Notes under the pieces: generated by a model
Database searches by the model: none
What the model was told of the DNA's origin: nothing
What the model saw: only the letters and a program-made list of their open reading frames with translations
Position numbers and translations under genes: made by a program
NCBI GenBank assembly: GCA_021234155.1
Contig: JAJEKV010000013.1
Span: 5,336,775-5,400,774, forward strand
DNA: 64,000 bases
DNA from: Isoetes taiwanensis
Lineage: Eukaryota > Streptophyta > Lycopodiopsida > Isoetales > Isoetaceae
Direction of reading: 5' to 3'
Part shown: one piece after another, positions 54,710 to 64,000 of the stretch
Layout of the letters: each line of letters opens with the position of its first letter
How positions within the stretch are numbered: position 1 is the stretch's first letter

Positions 54710-56639
54710 ATCTTTGACGACCTCAAATGTGCTGCTTTGACGGCCTCAAATATGCCGCTGTGGCTCTTTTCTGATTTTTTTTTCTGAGAGGAATCAAATC
54801 GGCAGGAAGAAGGGGGCCTTTCTCTGGATCTTGTTTATCTCAGCAGAATACACATGGCCAGACAACTCATTCTCTAATTTTCTTATCCCATCTTGCACAC
54901 TTAGTATCACCCATGGTTTTGTTCTATTATTTCTAGAGGGGAATCCTGAGTTTTATGCTGAAGCATACACCTTGCAACTGGATAGGATTAATTCATAAGT
55001 GTGGTGGTATAAATATAATATTAACTAATGACAGGTGGATGGTTATAGACATGCTAGTAGATAGAATAAACAAATTAGAGGTCGGTATGTCATCATCGTC
55101 AAAAGAATGAATTTTCCATATGAATATGATATTATATACATTTATGATAAAGAGAAGTTGGTGAACTCGAAGAAGTGAATTTCCACTTAGAAATTTATGG
55201 CGGAGATCGTGGCCATAAATTTCTAAGTGGAAGTATTCTTTTTCGGCTTTTTCTTGAGAGAACATGGCTCCTTTCTTCACAGAAGCAAATGCTGCAGTAG
55301 CGGATGGAGCCAAGGCCCCGATCTACCATACTTTCTTATGCTAATAGAAACAGAGCACTTCAGAAAGCTGGGATACTGCCGTTTACATGCAACTCTGATC
55401 CATCTATGTAACTCTAATTTTGATTTTAAGCTCCGCTTTTGTTATATTTTTTGTTTTAACTGCATTGCACCCATAGGCCCCTTGGTCTTGAACAATATAA
55501 TCATTCAATTTAATTCAACTATTAATAATGTATATTGTATTTCTTGGTGTATAAAGGTAGATGGCAGTGCCAACAGAGCGCCGCCACAAAATTTCAATGA
55601 AAAAATGCTAAAAAATCACCAAAAAATCACTTGAAAAAATCTTAAGCAATAATCCTAAGTAATTTGAAGGTGACATTGGTTACGTAATTTGCTATTGATA
55701 CATGAAATTCTCCTAACCCTATTAATACATGCTATTTCACCTATTCACGTAATGTTAAAAGCTCGATATACCAAGAATTGAGATCTCATAATGTTAATGA
55801 TCAAGATCCCCATGGTTTCATATATGGAAACCTGCCACCAAGAGGTGGTTTCTAGTCGAACCGCCACGACGCCGCTGCCCGCATGCGTGCCGCCAATCGC
55901 CCGGGTTGGAAACCACTGATTGGTGGCACGTTACAATATGTAAGCCGCATGTATCTAACGGTTTCTGGACACGTGTCACATCTTCCATGTCAACACCCCT
56001 GTTTAAAGTTTTGCGAAAGCAGAGTGCATTTTGGTGGAGATCTTCCTTTTGCCACACTTTTGGTGGCTAAAAGTTTGGATGCTATAATACTGTGCCAGAA
56101 ATGGCGATCAGGAGCTCGTTTTGAAGCTTATGGGCAAGTCGAGCAACCGCGGGGAAGGATTCTGGCAAACAGGAGGTGAGCATTGAAGAAAAAGGCGACA
56201 CCATAGCCAGGGAGGGAGAAATCTTGACAACAGAAAAACAAAAAAAAAAAAGATAGTACAAATGCTTATCGCAAAGGAGCTGCCCTTAGAGTAGGAGCCG
56301 CCAAGTAAAGGTGTCCGAATGGCGCCGCTTTAGAGTAGGTAAACACAACATTATCAAGAATAACAATACAGGAAAAAAAGTGGAACTCATTAGGTATCCA
56401 TGGTTTACGTGGCTTAAACCTTTCAAAATGGGTAAATATTAGTTGACAACATGTTTCAAAGTATTCCTTAGCTTAAGTGACCATGGTTTCTCATAGATGT
56501 TGACTTGCTTTTTAAGCTTATTGGAATGTGAAGAATGGGATATTGGCACATGCATATGGTTCCATCCTTTGTATAAATAGGGTAATGGAAGGACAAAGAT
56601 GCAACAGAGGCACAAATTAAAATATTAATAAAGAGTAAT
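54710..56639. other. No gene recognised; short direct repeats
   Basis: 54715-54765 has three 'gacg(a/g)cctcaaat' units. 55181-55232 is a hairpin. A plus-strand 135-codon ORF at 55227-55634 and ORFs near 55818-56179 have no recognisable content; 55850-56160 is GC-richer than its flanks. Confidence 0.4.
55181..55232. repeat. Perfect 21-base hairpin
   Basis: Arms at 55181-55201 and 55212-55232 are exact reverse complements (each includes CACTTAGAAATTTATGG on one strand), with a 10-base loop. Pairing continues outside after a 2-base bulge (GAAT/ATTC). It could be a microRNA-like fold, a small foldback element or a rearrangement scar. Confidence 0.9.
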
Positions 56640-56991
56640 GGTAGCACGTTTGAAGTGGATTTGTTACATACCTTCTGAGACACAAGATCAGAAGATACAG
56701 GAGCTCCGAGCAACCATTACCCAACAAGGCAGGGGCCTCCATGTCGAGGTCCATGAACAATTACGGCAGTGCACGAATGAGTTGGCCAAGCAGCAGAGAT
56801 TTCAACAGGAGCTAGGCTCCCGACTCCAGGCAGCAGAGGCAGCAACACAGGGCCAGACAAGCACACATGCCCCACAGCCCACAAGTCTCCAAACAAAGTG
56901 CATTGCACACTACCGCGCCCATCTCGCACACCACACCGCCTTTGCCGTGAACAGCCCACACACCCGCATAACAGTATCACCGGACAACTAA
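56638..56991 (+). pseudogene. LINE-A ORF1-like coiled-coil piece
   Basis: Reads SETQDQKIQELRATITQQGR, VHEQLRQCTNELAKQQRFQQ and ELGSRLQAAEAATQG: regular leucine/hydrophobic spacing of a coiled coil rich in Gln and Glu. A coiled coil ahead of the endonuclease is expected for a LINE ORF1 or an ORF N-terminus. The first 15 residues may belong to flanking DNA, so the start codon at 56638 is unsure. A similar piece is not visible in the other, truncated copies. Confidence 0.55.
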
Positions 56992-59900
56992 TGTTGCCTC
57001 ACACTCAATGAGCAAAGCAGGAGCAAGGTCACACATCATAATGTGGTGGTAATGTGGACTTCTGAGGAGGCAAGAGAGGATCTCACCAAGCACATCCAGA
57101 TCGATCCTATCTCGCATGGCATTTCGCATACAAAGGCACATTGTTGGAACAAGCCACCTTGGGGCTCAACGCATTTATCACCCGCTGTCATCTTCACGGC
57201 GGCGCATATATGCGAAAGCGCGGAGGCAATTCCCGCCGGTAGGTAATTGAAGGGGTCTACCTTGTATGTCGACTCAAGATCTTACTCCGATGCAACAGAG
57301 TCCCCGCCAGAGCAAACCGCCTAAGTCGAGCGCCCGTCGTCGTGGGGTGCCGCAGTTCGTCCGAGGCAAGCTTTGCATTTTTAGCCGGCGCCGCCGAGGT
57401 CACCGATGCAAAGGCGCCAAGCCGCTGCCAATCCCGGCATCGCCACCAAGACTTATCGCCTCCCCGCCGCTTCCAATTGTTCTCGCATCCGCGTTCAAAG
57501 GCCGCGACACCGCCCCCCGCAAATCAAACAGATCATCGAAAGGCCTACATCAAATGCCAAATAAATAGAACCGTACCTGGATGGTATCTTGAACCGTTTG
57601 GTTTCCCTTGCAGGAAGGGGAGAGTCTCAACTCTATTGCTCCAGATATGGATCTCATTTTCCTCATGGAAACATGGGAACATGCAGGCAATGCATCGCTG
57701 AACCTCCTAGGCTATCCGTGATTTCTGTTCAATGAGTGCACAGCAAGCGAGGCATGGCGGGTTGCCTCGCTACTATCGCGGCAACCTTGGGGCACCCGGC
57801 CTCGCCGCACAAAACGTAACAATCGCTACTTGTGGATGCGCCGCGCAAAGATGACAAGGGCAACATTCTCTTCATAGTAGCATGCTACTTTCCACATGCC
57901 GAGCAACTTTTTATAGCACTCATTCGATGTTGATAGGTTGGAGCCCTATGTCGATCTATATGATGACATACAACAACACAAACAGCTTGGGCAAGGTTAT
58001 GTTGCTTGGCGAATTTTAATGCACGACAAGAGCCGAAAGGTCCCCCAAAATTTGAGCCCCCGGCAGAGGACGCCTTGCGCTTGAACCCCCAGGCGGCTTG
58101 GTCAAGAATATCGACGACAACCATATTTCGCGCCATGGCAAGCGCTTGTTGTTGCCGGGTAGTATCTTTGACCTTGTTATTTGTAATGGGTTGGCACAAT
58201 GGCCATCTTCTAGCCGGCCGTGACTTGTAGAGATGTGAGAACCAAGGGGTGGCTCCAAAGGTGGTGGATTGGTTGAAGAACAGATCCAAACCCGGTTACC
58301 CATTTTTCCATTGGAAATGTATATCTCGACGCAGGAAGTGGGACTCGACCACCAGCCCCTCGCTCAGGCATCTCCATTGGCAAGCTCCCCGGCATCTACT
58401 ACCTCAACACCCTGTGTGCCCCAACCTGGCCGACTACTTAATGTGCAGGGACCTATGCTCGCCTTTCTTGAGCATGACTGGCAGACTGCCGCAACTCCTC
58501 ACACTTCAACAAAGAATTGCCAGCCTAACTCCACCTACTTCTGACAGTTGCTAAGAGATGTTTTGGGAGAGGCCGCTCACGGCGAACCTCGGGCGCTACC
58601 ACCTTCCCCCGCAACAGATGGTTCGATGATGAGTATTGAGAGTTCAAATGCACACTCCGGCAAGTCACTGATCCCACCTCCTGCCCATAGGCCATCAATC
58701 AATACCGCTCCTTCCTCAAGAACAAGAAAGCCAGATACCTTGCAGAGCATCAGCAACAGATGTTTGGTCTCCTGGATCGGCACCCCAAGACATTCTGGAG
58801 AAGGGACTTGAGCAAGACTGCACAGCCTACAAGGAACATCACCTCGGAGCAATGGGTATAATACTTGCAACAGCTTTACGACTTGCTCGGGGTCCGGACA
58901 CCAGTCCCTCCACAGATAGGCATGGTTCTGGTCATCACAGAGGGGGGTGTCATCATGGGCCTACAATGTCTAGCTAATGGGAAGGCAGTAGATTTAGATG
59001 ACATGCAAAGCAAACTTCAAATGGGCTGGCCTCCACTGCGCCTATCCTCACGCCATTATTCAATAAAGCATTGCAAGAAGGCTTCCTTCAAGTAGGGGAC
59101 CACTAGTAGAGTTGTGCCCATATACAAGACAGGGACCCTCAATGCCCGCCAACTATCGCATCTAATATGGTCAGCTCTTTTGCAAAATTATTGGTCGGCA
59201 TCCTTTGAGCAAATTGTACACAATATGGGCAGAGGGAGGTAGATGCGAAGCTCACACAAAGTGTGCTTTCGCCCGTGCATTCCACCATTGATCATATCTT
59301 CACTCAAGACATTGATTGAGGGATAGCGTGAATCACCGACAAACCTATATTGTTGTTTCGTGGATTTCGCAAAAGCTTTGACACAGCATCACGGACAAAG
59401 TTATGGGACAGATTATGCACCGGGACCCCCTTGACTTGCAAAATGCAAAGATATAGGCTATAATGAGGTATGCTCAAAGCCAGATCACATCGCCGACAGC
59501 CGATAATCAGTAGTATTGAGTGCAGTTCCTTTCCCCCACACTCTTTGGCCTATACATTGACCAGCTGGAAGATTGGCTCTCTGAGCATGGAGGTGCGGGT
59601 GCCCATCTCATGCATCACACAATCCGATAACTTATATATGCTGACGATGTCAACCTCCTGGCCTATACTCCAGAGGACATGCAACGTCACCTGGATGCTC
59701 TTGACACTTTTTGCCGGTTCACTGGCATGCGAGTTAACTTGGCCAAAACTAGGGTGCTGTTAGTTTCATCATCCCGTCAGCCAAGGCTTCCCTCATTCAC
59801 TTATCAGGGAAAGATGTAGAGGTGGCTCCGACCTACACGTACTTGGGGATACTACCACCCATTGGGATGCTGCCATCAGGTTGCGGGTCACGGCGGGTTG

Positions 59901-60924
59901 GAATTATATGCCATGCAGAACAACAGCCACAAGGCAGAGTTGTATGCCTGGGGCCACCACCACACTTGTTTCGGCCTTGGTCGAGCCGGGTCCTTTGTAT
60001 GGGGCAGAAGTGTGGGGTCCGTGATATCCTCAACACCGAATGACCTCGGCGCAGGTGCGTAAAGCTTCTGGCATGAGCCTGGGGTAAAGTCCACGCTCCA
60101 TACCGCATCCTACCCGGAGAGACAGTTTTCTATCCCTTCAACGGGCCGCATTGGAACGCCATATCATTTACTTCCATAAGGTGGTCGCTATGGGTGATAC
60201 ACGTTTGCCCAACCTTGCTATGGCGATGGGTCCCCAATGCCTGAAAGCCTACTGGAAGGACAAGCGCTCAATGGTTCTCATGCTGGGGTGTACAGGCAAA
60301 CAGATGCATACATGTAAGACAAAGAAAGATCACAAGGAACTTAAGTTGTACCTAGATGCTACTTTCCTTCAAGCAAGCTCGGGATGCGATGCTTCGACGC
60401 ACGTTAAGCTGGCACACTATCAGCAGCAATTCAATCCTAGGCTTATGAGAGGCCCACACCAGTACTTGTACACCCAGTTGCCCATGAAGAAGCGCAGACT
60501 TATAGCTTCCATTCACATGGGTGCACGTCGCCTCCGCATTGAGACAGACGCTGGGATCGGAAGCACGAGCAAAGGCTTTTGCTGCCACCAAATTGTGGCG
60601 CATTGAGAATGAATGTCATGCCCTCCGTGATCGCCCTTCAATGTTTGCCCATATCCTAGAGCCAGTATGTTCGACATTTAGTGCCCGGCTAACCGCTGCA
60701 TGAGTTATTGAATACGGCCGCTGGGTTTGTTGGGGTCATACCTCCGTGAGGTTATGGATGCACAGACTCTTGTGTCCTCCGTGACGTATTGAACCGCCCT
60801 ATATAATTGTACAATGTGGCGGGGTTTTTAATCCTGCCAAGAATACGCTTTGTCGCTTCTTTTTGTTTAGGTCCCATAGGCCAATCACGCTAAAAATCTA
60901 TTCTATTCTATTCTATTCTATTCT
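56640..60924 (+). mobile_element. LINE-A copy, longest in the window, broken
   Basis: About 4.3 kb plus-strand non-LTR element. Order: a coiled-coil ORF1-like piece (56638-56991), a basic Arg-rich linker (57266-57570), endonuclease (57570-58060), a linker ending in KARYLAEHQQQMFGLL-like helices (58700-58860), reverse transcriptase (58860-59830) with YADDVNLLAYTPEDMQRHLD at about 59637, VNLAKTRVL and TYTYLGI, zf-RVT end (60400-60700), 3' UTR and a (TATTC)n tail at 60892-60924. Frames are broken many times. It gives the best view of the LINE-A layout. The left end is approximate and no target duplication was found. Confidence 0.85.
57570..58060 (+). pseudogene. LINE-A endonuclease domain, frameshifted
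   Basis: Pieces in successive frames show the endonuclease fold: DLIFLMETWEHAGNASLNL (about 57650-57700, with the catalytic Glu in METW), NRYLWMRRAKM (about 57825), ILFIVACYFPHAE (about 57870-57905), DLYDDIQQ (about 57955), then GKVMLLGEFNARQEP (about 57990-58030), where the usual GDFNAR has Asp changed to Glu. The SDH box was not located. Broken by several stops and shifts. Confidence 0.7.
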
Positions 60925-61899
60925 AAAAATTGAATGGAGATAACAAATTTTTCATGTTATCCAAATGAACACACTAGATGTGTCAAAATGTAGCTTCCAA
61001 AGTGGAATTTACATTGGAATAAAATATCCATTAAAGATTAACGCAAAACACCGTAAGCCACTCTCTTTGGCACGCATTGGCTTTTAAAAGTCTTTGCTCT
61101 ACTTAACATGTTACATTTCATTTCATTTGACAAGAGAATACTTGCATGGGACCAACTTCAACATCTGAATCAACTGACATGTCCATTTATCACGATCGCA
61201 ACTTTTGATATTTGTGATCCCCGCCATTATATGTGAATTTTGAAACTGTAGTTAGTATCAAAACCCATTGCATATTTCATGCTCAATCATGACGTAGACA
61301 ATACTATTAGAGGGAAGAACAAATGTTAGTGTACTTTCTTGTTGATACCCCACACATGAAGGAGCTCCAAGTTGCAAGGTTGAAGGTCTGGATCCCATAT
61401 CTGAATCTGCAACCTGCAAAAACGTAACTTGAAGATTCAAAACAGTAGAGCACAGATGTAACAGAAAGAAAGTTCTAATTCTATAAAGTGCCAAGCTTAT
61501 CCATCTGTTTAACAATTCATAGAGGGCGTTCCTAGCCATATATTACTATGGTATACCAATTCTAGATGCCAAAACTCTCCAGTACATGGAACATGAAATC
61601 TTTGCCTTGAATAATAACATTTGTCGCCTGGATATTGAATACTGATAGAAATTTCACGAATGATCACTTTCCACTCAACATTTATAGGTGCAAACACCAA
61701 CTTACCATTGCACAATAGATAGTTAATTAATTAGCAAACCATGATTTCAATGTGCAGTTGAAATGAAGATATGTGAAGGCAGTATATTTAGACTACCTAG
61801 ATAAGCAACGCGCAGCTTGATGGAGAGCCGTTCATCCTGGCAACAGATATACAAGCCACAGACATTTGATAATATTGTCAAGCTACCTAGGACAAGCAG
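60925..61899. other. Mostly unassigned, possible further exons of the minus-strand dioxygenase relic
   Basis: Minus-strand open stretches at 61258-61539 (MGSRPSTLQLGAPSCVGYQQ...) and 61509-61715 look protein-like but do not match dioxygenase C-terminal motifs. At about 61800-61880 LTILSNVCGLYICCQDERLS faintly resembles the LTVLLQ...GLQV block. Uncertain. Confidence 0.3.
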
Positions 61900-61916
61900 A
61901 GTATTAATTTAGTTTA

Positions 61917-62437
61917 AATGCAAGTTGATGATCCATAAGGGTTTCTTCAAGGACATGTTGTTTCATTCCAATGCCTTCTGACAATACTGGCAGAAGTAGC
62001 TTTCCTAGTTTTGTCACATCTTCAAGATATGCTTTGCCAATAGATCTGTCAAAAGAAAACACCAATATGACATAATTGTGCTAATGTATAAAGAAAAGGA
62101 CCATAACATTGAACAGATAAATGTTTAGTAATGAGCTTACTTATAGATGCAGCTTTTTGAGGTGAAGGATGCTTTTTATTATGTGGAGCTAGAGCAAAAA
62201 ATCCTGCCATTATCTTGCCATTCCAGAACACCTTTCATGGTGGAATATTGGCGAATTCCATACCTCACATGAGTATTGAAGCCAGTGTTCTAATACTTTG
62301 CCTTCTCATCTATTGGCATGTCAAAACTTTCATGAGCAACAGAGAGCATTTTGCTACAAACATCTATGACTCCATGGTGATAACCTGAAGCCAAATAAAC
62401 ATAATTGGAATGCAGCTCTAGCATTGGAGCTCTTCCC
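61917..62437 (-). pseudogene. 2-oxoglutarate/Fe(II) dioxygenase fragment
   Basis: Plant 2OG-Fe(II) dioxygenases oxidise hormones and specialised metabolites. Exon-like piece 1 (62437 to about 62190) reads GYHHGVIDVCSKMLSVAHES, FDMPIDEKAKY, then HVRYGIRQYSTMKGVLEWQD: the N-terminal blocks '(V/I)NHGV...FF(D/N)(L/M)P..EK.KY' and 'VRYG...W.D'. Piece 2 (62045-61920), after a splice acceptor 'ttttgacag', reads SIGKAYLEDVTKLGKLLLPV then LSEGIGMKQHVLEE, the helix before the catalytic core. A stop (TAG at 62290-62292) follows EKAKY, so it is a pseudogene. The HxD...H iron ligands and RxS motif were not found downstream. Similar to DMR6/DLO-like enzymes by eye only. Confidence 0.75.
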
Positions 62438-63411
62438 TAAACAACATTTAAATAACATAAAAACTTCCATTTTGACTAGGTCATCATAATAATGCATAAA
62501 ACTTTTCTTTAAGGATGGAGAAGATATAGATTTGGGCATGCATTGGAACTGCATGCTCAACACAGTAACGCCAACATTTTTAATATGACCACCATTATAC
62601 TGTGCACAAAGGGGTATATACCACGAGCATCTATTTGTGCAAAAGATCACCGTGATATGCACATCACTACTTTTCACGTCTCCATTTTGTTCAACATGCT
62701 ATATTTTATCAACCTTGCTCTAATAAAGCAAGAACAAATTAAAAAATACAAGTTGCCTTCTCATTGCAATGATCTTTGTGAAAGATACAACCAAATGCAC
62801 GACATATGCTCATATGCAAGGCAAACAAGATAGAATTTAGAGCTGTCTTGCTGAAATAGAGCTATAAAGATAAGAGGAAAAATGCAAGATCAATTATCTA
62901 TTATTGTATAATGGATCGTAGGAAGGACTATAATTGGATATAAACAAAGAAACGTAAGTTGTACTGTGAAGCATTTGCAGCGTGCACCTTTTCTTTTGTC
63001 AGAGAGTCAAAATGCTTTTTGAAAGCAAGGAAGAAAGTGTTTAGCTCTAACAGTTCCTCCTCTAGTATGAAACACACCATCAATGGAATTGCGGTAAATA
63101 TTCCAATTTGGTAAAGGAACTGCCCATTTAGTACAGTCTATAGTAAGGTTTTGTTAAGAATATCGCCTTGTCAAATCATTTTTCCCCTCCCTCCCTTCCG
63201 ATAATGCCTCGCATTTTCAAACCTATTCACGTAATGTTGAAGCACTTTTTGTTTCAATATAAGTAGCATATCAGATATAATTTGCCATAGAGGAAAGCAT
63301 ACGCTTATCCACACATACATCTACAAAGATGAAAATATTAGCCGAAGATTATTAGGATAGCTTACCAAGGTACAAATATAATATCTAACCAAGTGTAAAA
63401 TGAGAATGCTT
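62438..63411. other. No gene recognised
   Basis: Would be the upstream region of the dioxygenase relic on the minus strand; no first exon or promoter found. Plus-strand 96-codon ORF at 62543 is unrecognised. Confidence 0.35.
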
Positions 63412-64000
63412 AATGATTTTTTATCGTCCAATCGAGGCCACCTACCTATGGGACCCATAAGGAGCCAGCAAAGAAACTTATTATTGTTCGGGTTAAAAAC
63501 CCCCGCCGGCGGGTTTTCGAGGGAAAACTGTAGGCGCATAATAAGAATGTTGTCAAACTGCATAAGTATACATCAACGTGTATATACATGTCAAGTGTGC
63601 CCGAGGACATAGCTGATCTCGCATGTCCATAACCTCCCGAAGGTATGATCCCAAAGACCGCATTTGGATGCTATGCTCAATGTCACATGTAACGGCTGGC
63701 GGGCCCGACCAACTCAAAGATAGCGCCGTCCGAATTTGATCATATGTCAAGGCAACTTTGAAGGGTATGAGATTCATCCTCAATGACTCCCATTTGGCAA
63801 AGATAGCGGCCCCGGCGTGGCTCACCAATCTATCTCGCCCGCCTCAATTCAAGATGATGTGCCCCTCGCGCGAATGGAGGCAATGAGTCCGGCGCCTTTT
63901 CATGGGCAAGTGGGCACGCAGTAGCATTGCGGGCCTCGCTCCAATGTGGGATTTATATGGCGCCGGGTAGTGTGTCCGCCTTGACATGTTCAAGGGCATT
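63412..64000 (-). mobile_element. LINE-A copy, minus strand, cut by the window edge
   Basis: Reading the minus strand from the right edge: LPMKRRR...LHSRE (about 63900), then EDE(S)HTLQSC-like remains and RSLGSYLREVMDMRDQLCPR (63600-63680), the C-terminal LINE-A region. The 3' UTR stem-loop AAAACCCGCCGGCGGGGGTT is at 63493-63517, with GGGTCCCATAGGTAGGTGGC and GGACGATAAAAAA ending at about 63416. The tail is short and not a clean microsatellite. The rest continues past 64000. Confidence 0.85.

Noticed and set aside
1-64000. CRISPR arrays, bacterial operons, ribosome binding sites
   Set aside because: The window is plant nuclear DNA; no regular spacer-repeat array or prokaryotic gene layout is present.
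1-64000. LTR retrotransposon or virus-derived proteins
   Set aside because: I found no gag, protease, integrase or capsid-like motif and no paired LTRs that I could support. The unknown ORFs at 34.8-36.1 kb match no such family by eye.

Overview
This window looks like nuclear DNA of a land plant with a large, repeat-rich genome. The evidence is an L1-type LINE with a DUF4283-like ORF1, fragments of typical plant genes (chloroplast MinD, a Raf-like HT1/STY-type kinase, a beta-xylosidase of family GH3, a 2-oxoglutarate/Fe(II) dioxygenase), AT-rich intergenic DNA, and many decayed transposons. The species cannot be fixed from the sequence; a fern, lycophyte or gymnosperm would fit the mix, but that is a guess. 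I see no intact host gene. Every recognisable host coding stretch is a fragment or carries breaks, so this is a gene graveyard built by duplication and transposition.

Layout. 1-5.7 kb: sparse, with a tRNA-Ala-like relic, a GC palindrome, three exon-like pieces of an unknown minus-strand gene, and a tRNA-derived SINE head. 5.7-14.1 kb: a transposon pile. It holds a short LINE 3' end, an AACCAC-rich degenerate repeat, a 5'-truncated LINE of a family I call LINE-A (variable microsatellite tail), and directly after its tail a nearly full-length but broken L1 LINE, itself split by a 248-base hAT-like MITE. 14-19 kb: nothing recognised. 19-22 kb: a LINE-A 3' part and repeat B. 23-26 kb: a beta-xylosidase fragment next to a WD40-like fragment. 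27-34 kb: repeat C, a 55-base tandem array, a short L1 piece with an 11-base target duplication, a foldback MITE, and a tandem duplication of about 0.8-1.1 kb carrying an exon-like segment. 34.6-44.4 kb: an unknown 262-codon ORF and its mosaic copy (repeats A and B), plus repeat C interrupted by a 1,489-base hAT-like element with an exact 8-base target duplication.

44.7-54.7 kb is the most informative part. On the minus strand, a Raf-like kinase N-terminal piece is joined directly to a MinD piece, and this chimera is present twice. Copy 1 (46.56-47.59 kb) is split by two adjacent hairpins. Copy 2 (50.58-54.26 kb) is split by a 3.06 kb LINE-A insertion. A kinase C-terminal exon lies farther along the same strand at 44.7-44.9 kb. 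54.7-64 kb: a 21-base perfect hairpin, the longest LINE-A copy (ORF1-like coiled coil, endonuclease, reverse transcriptase, zinc-binding tail), a 2OG dioxygenase pseudogene on the minus strand, and a further LINE-A copy running off the right edge.

How it fits together: the elements are layered, and relative ages can be read from nesting. The kinase-MinD fusion came first, was duplicated, and then LINE-A landed in one copy. Repeat C was duplicated, and then the hAT-like element landed in one copy. LINE-A is represented by seven pieces that share a 3' end but carry different short-repeat tails.
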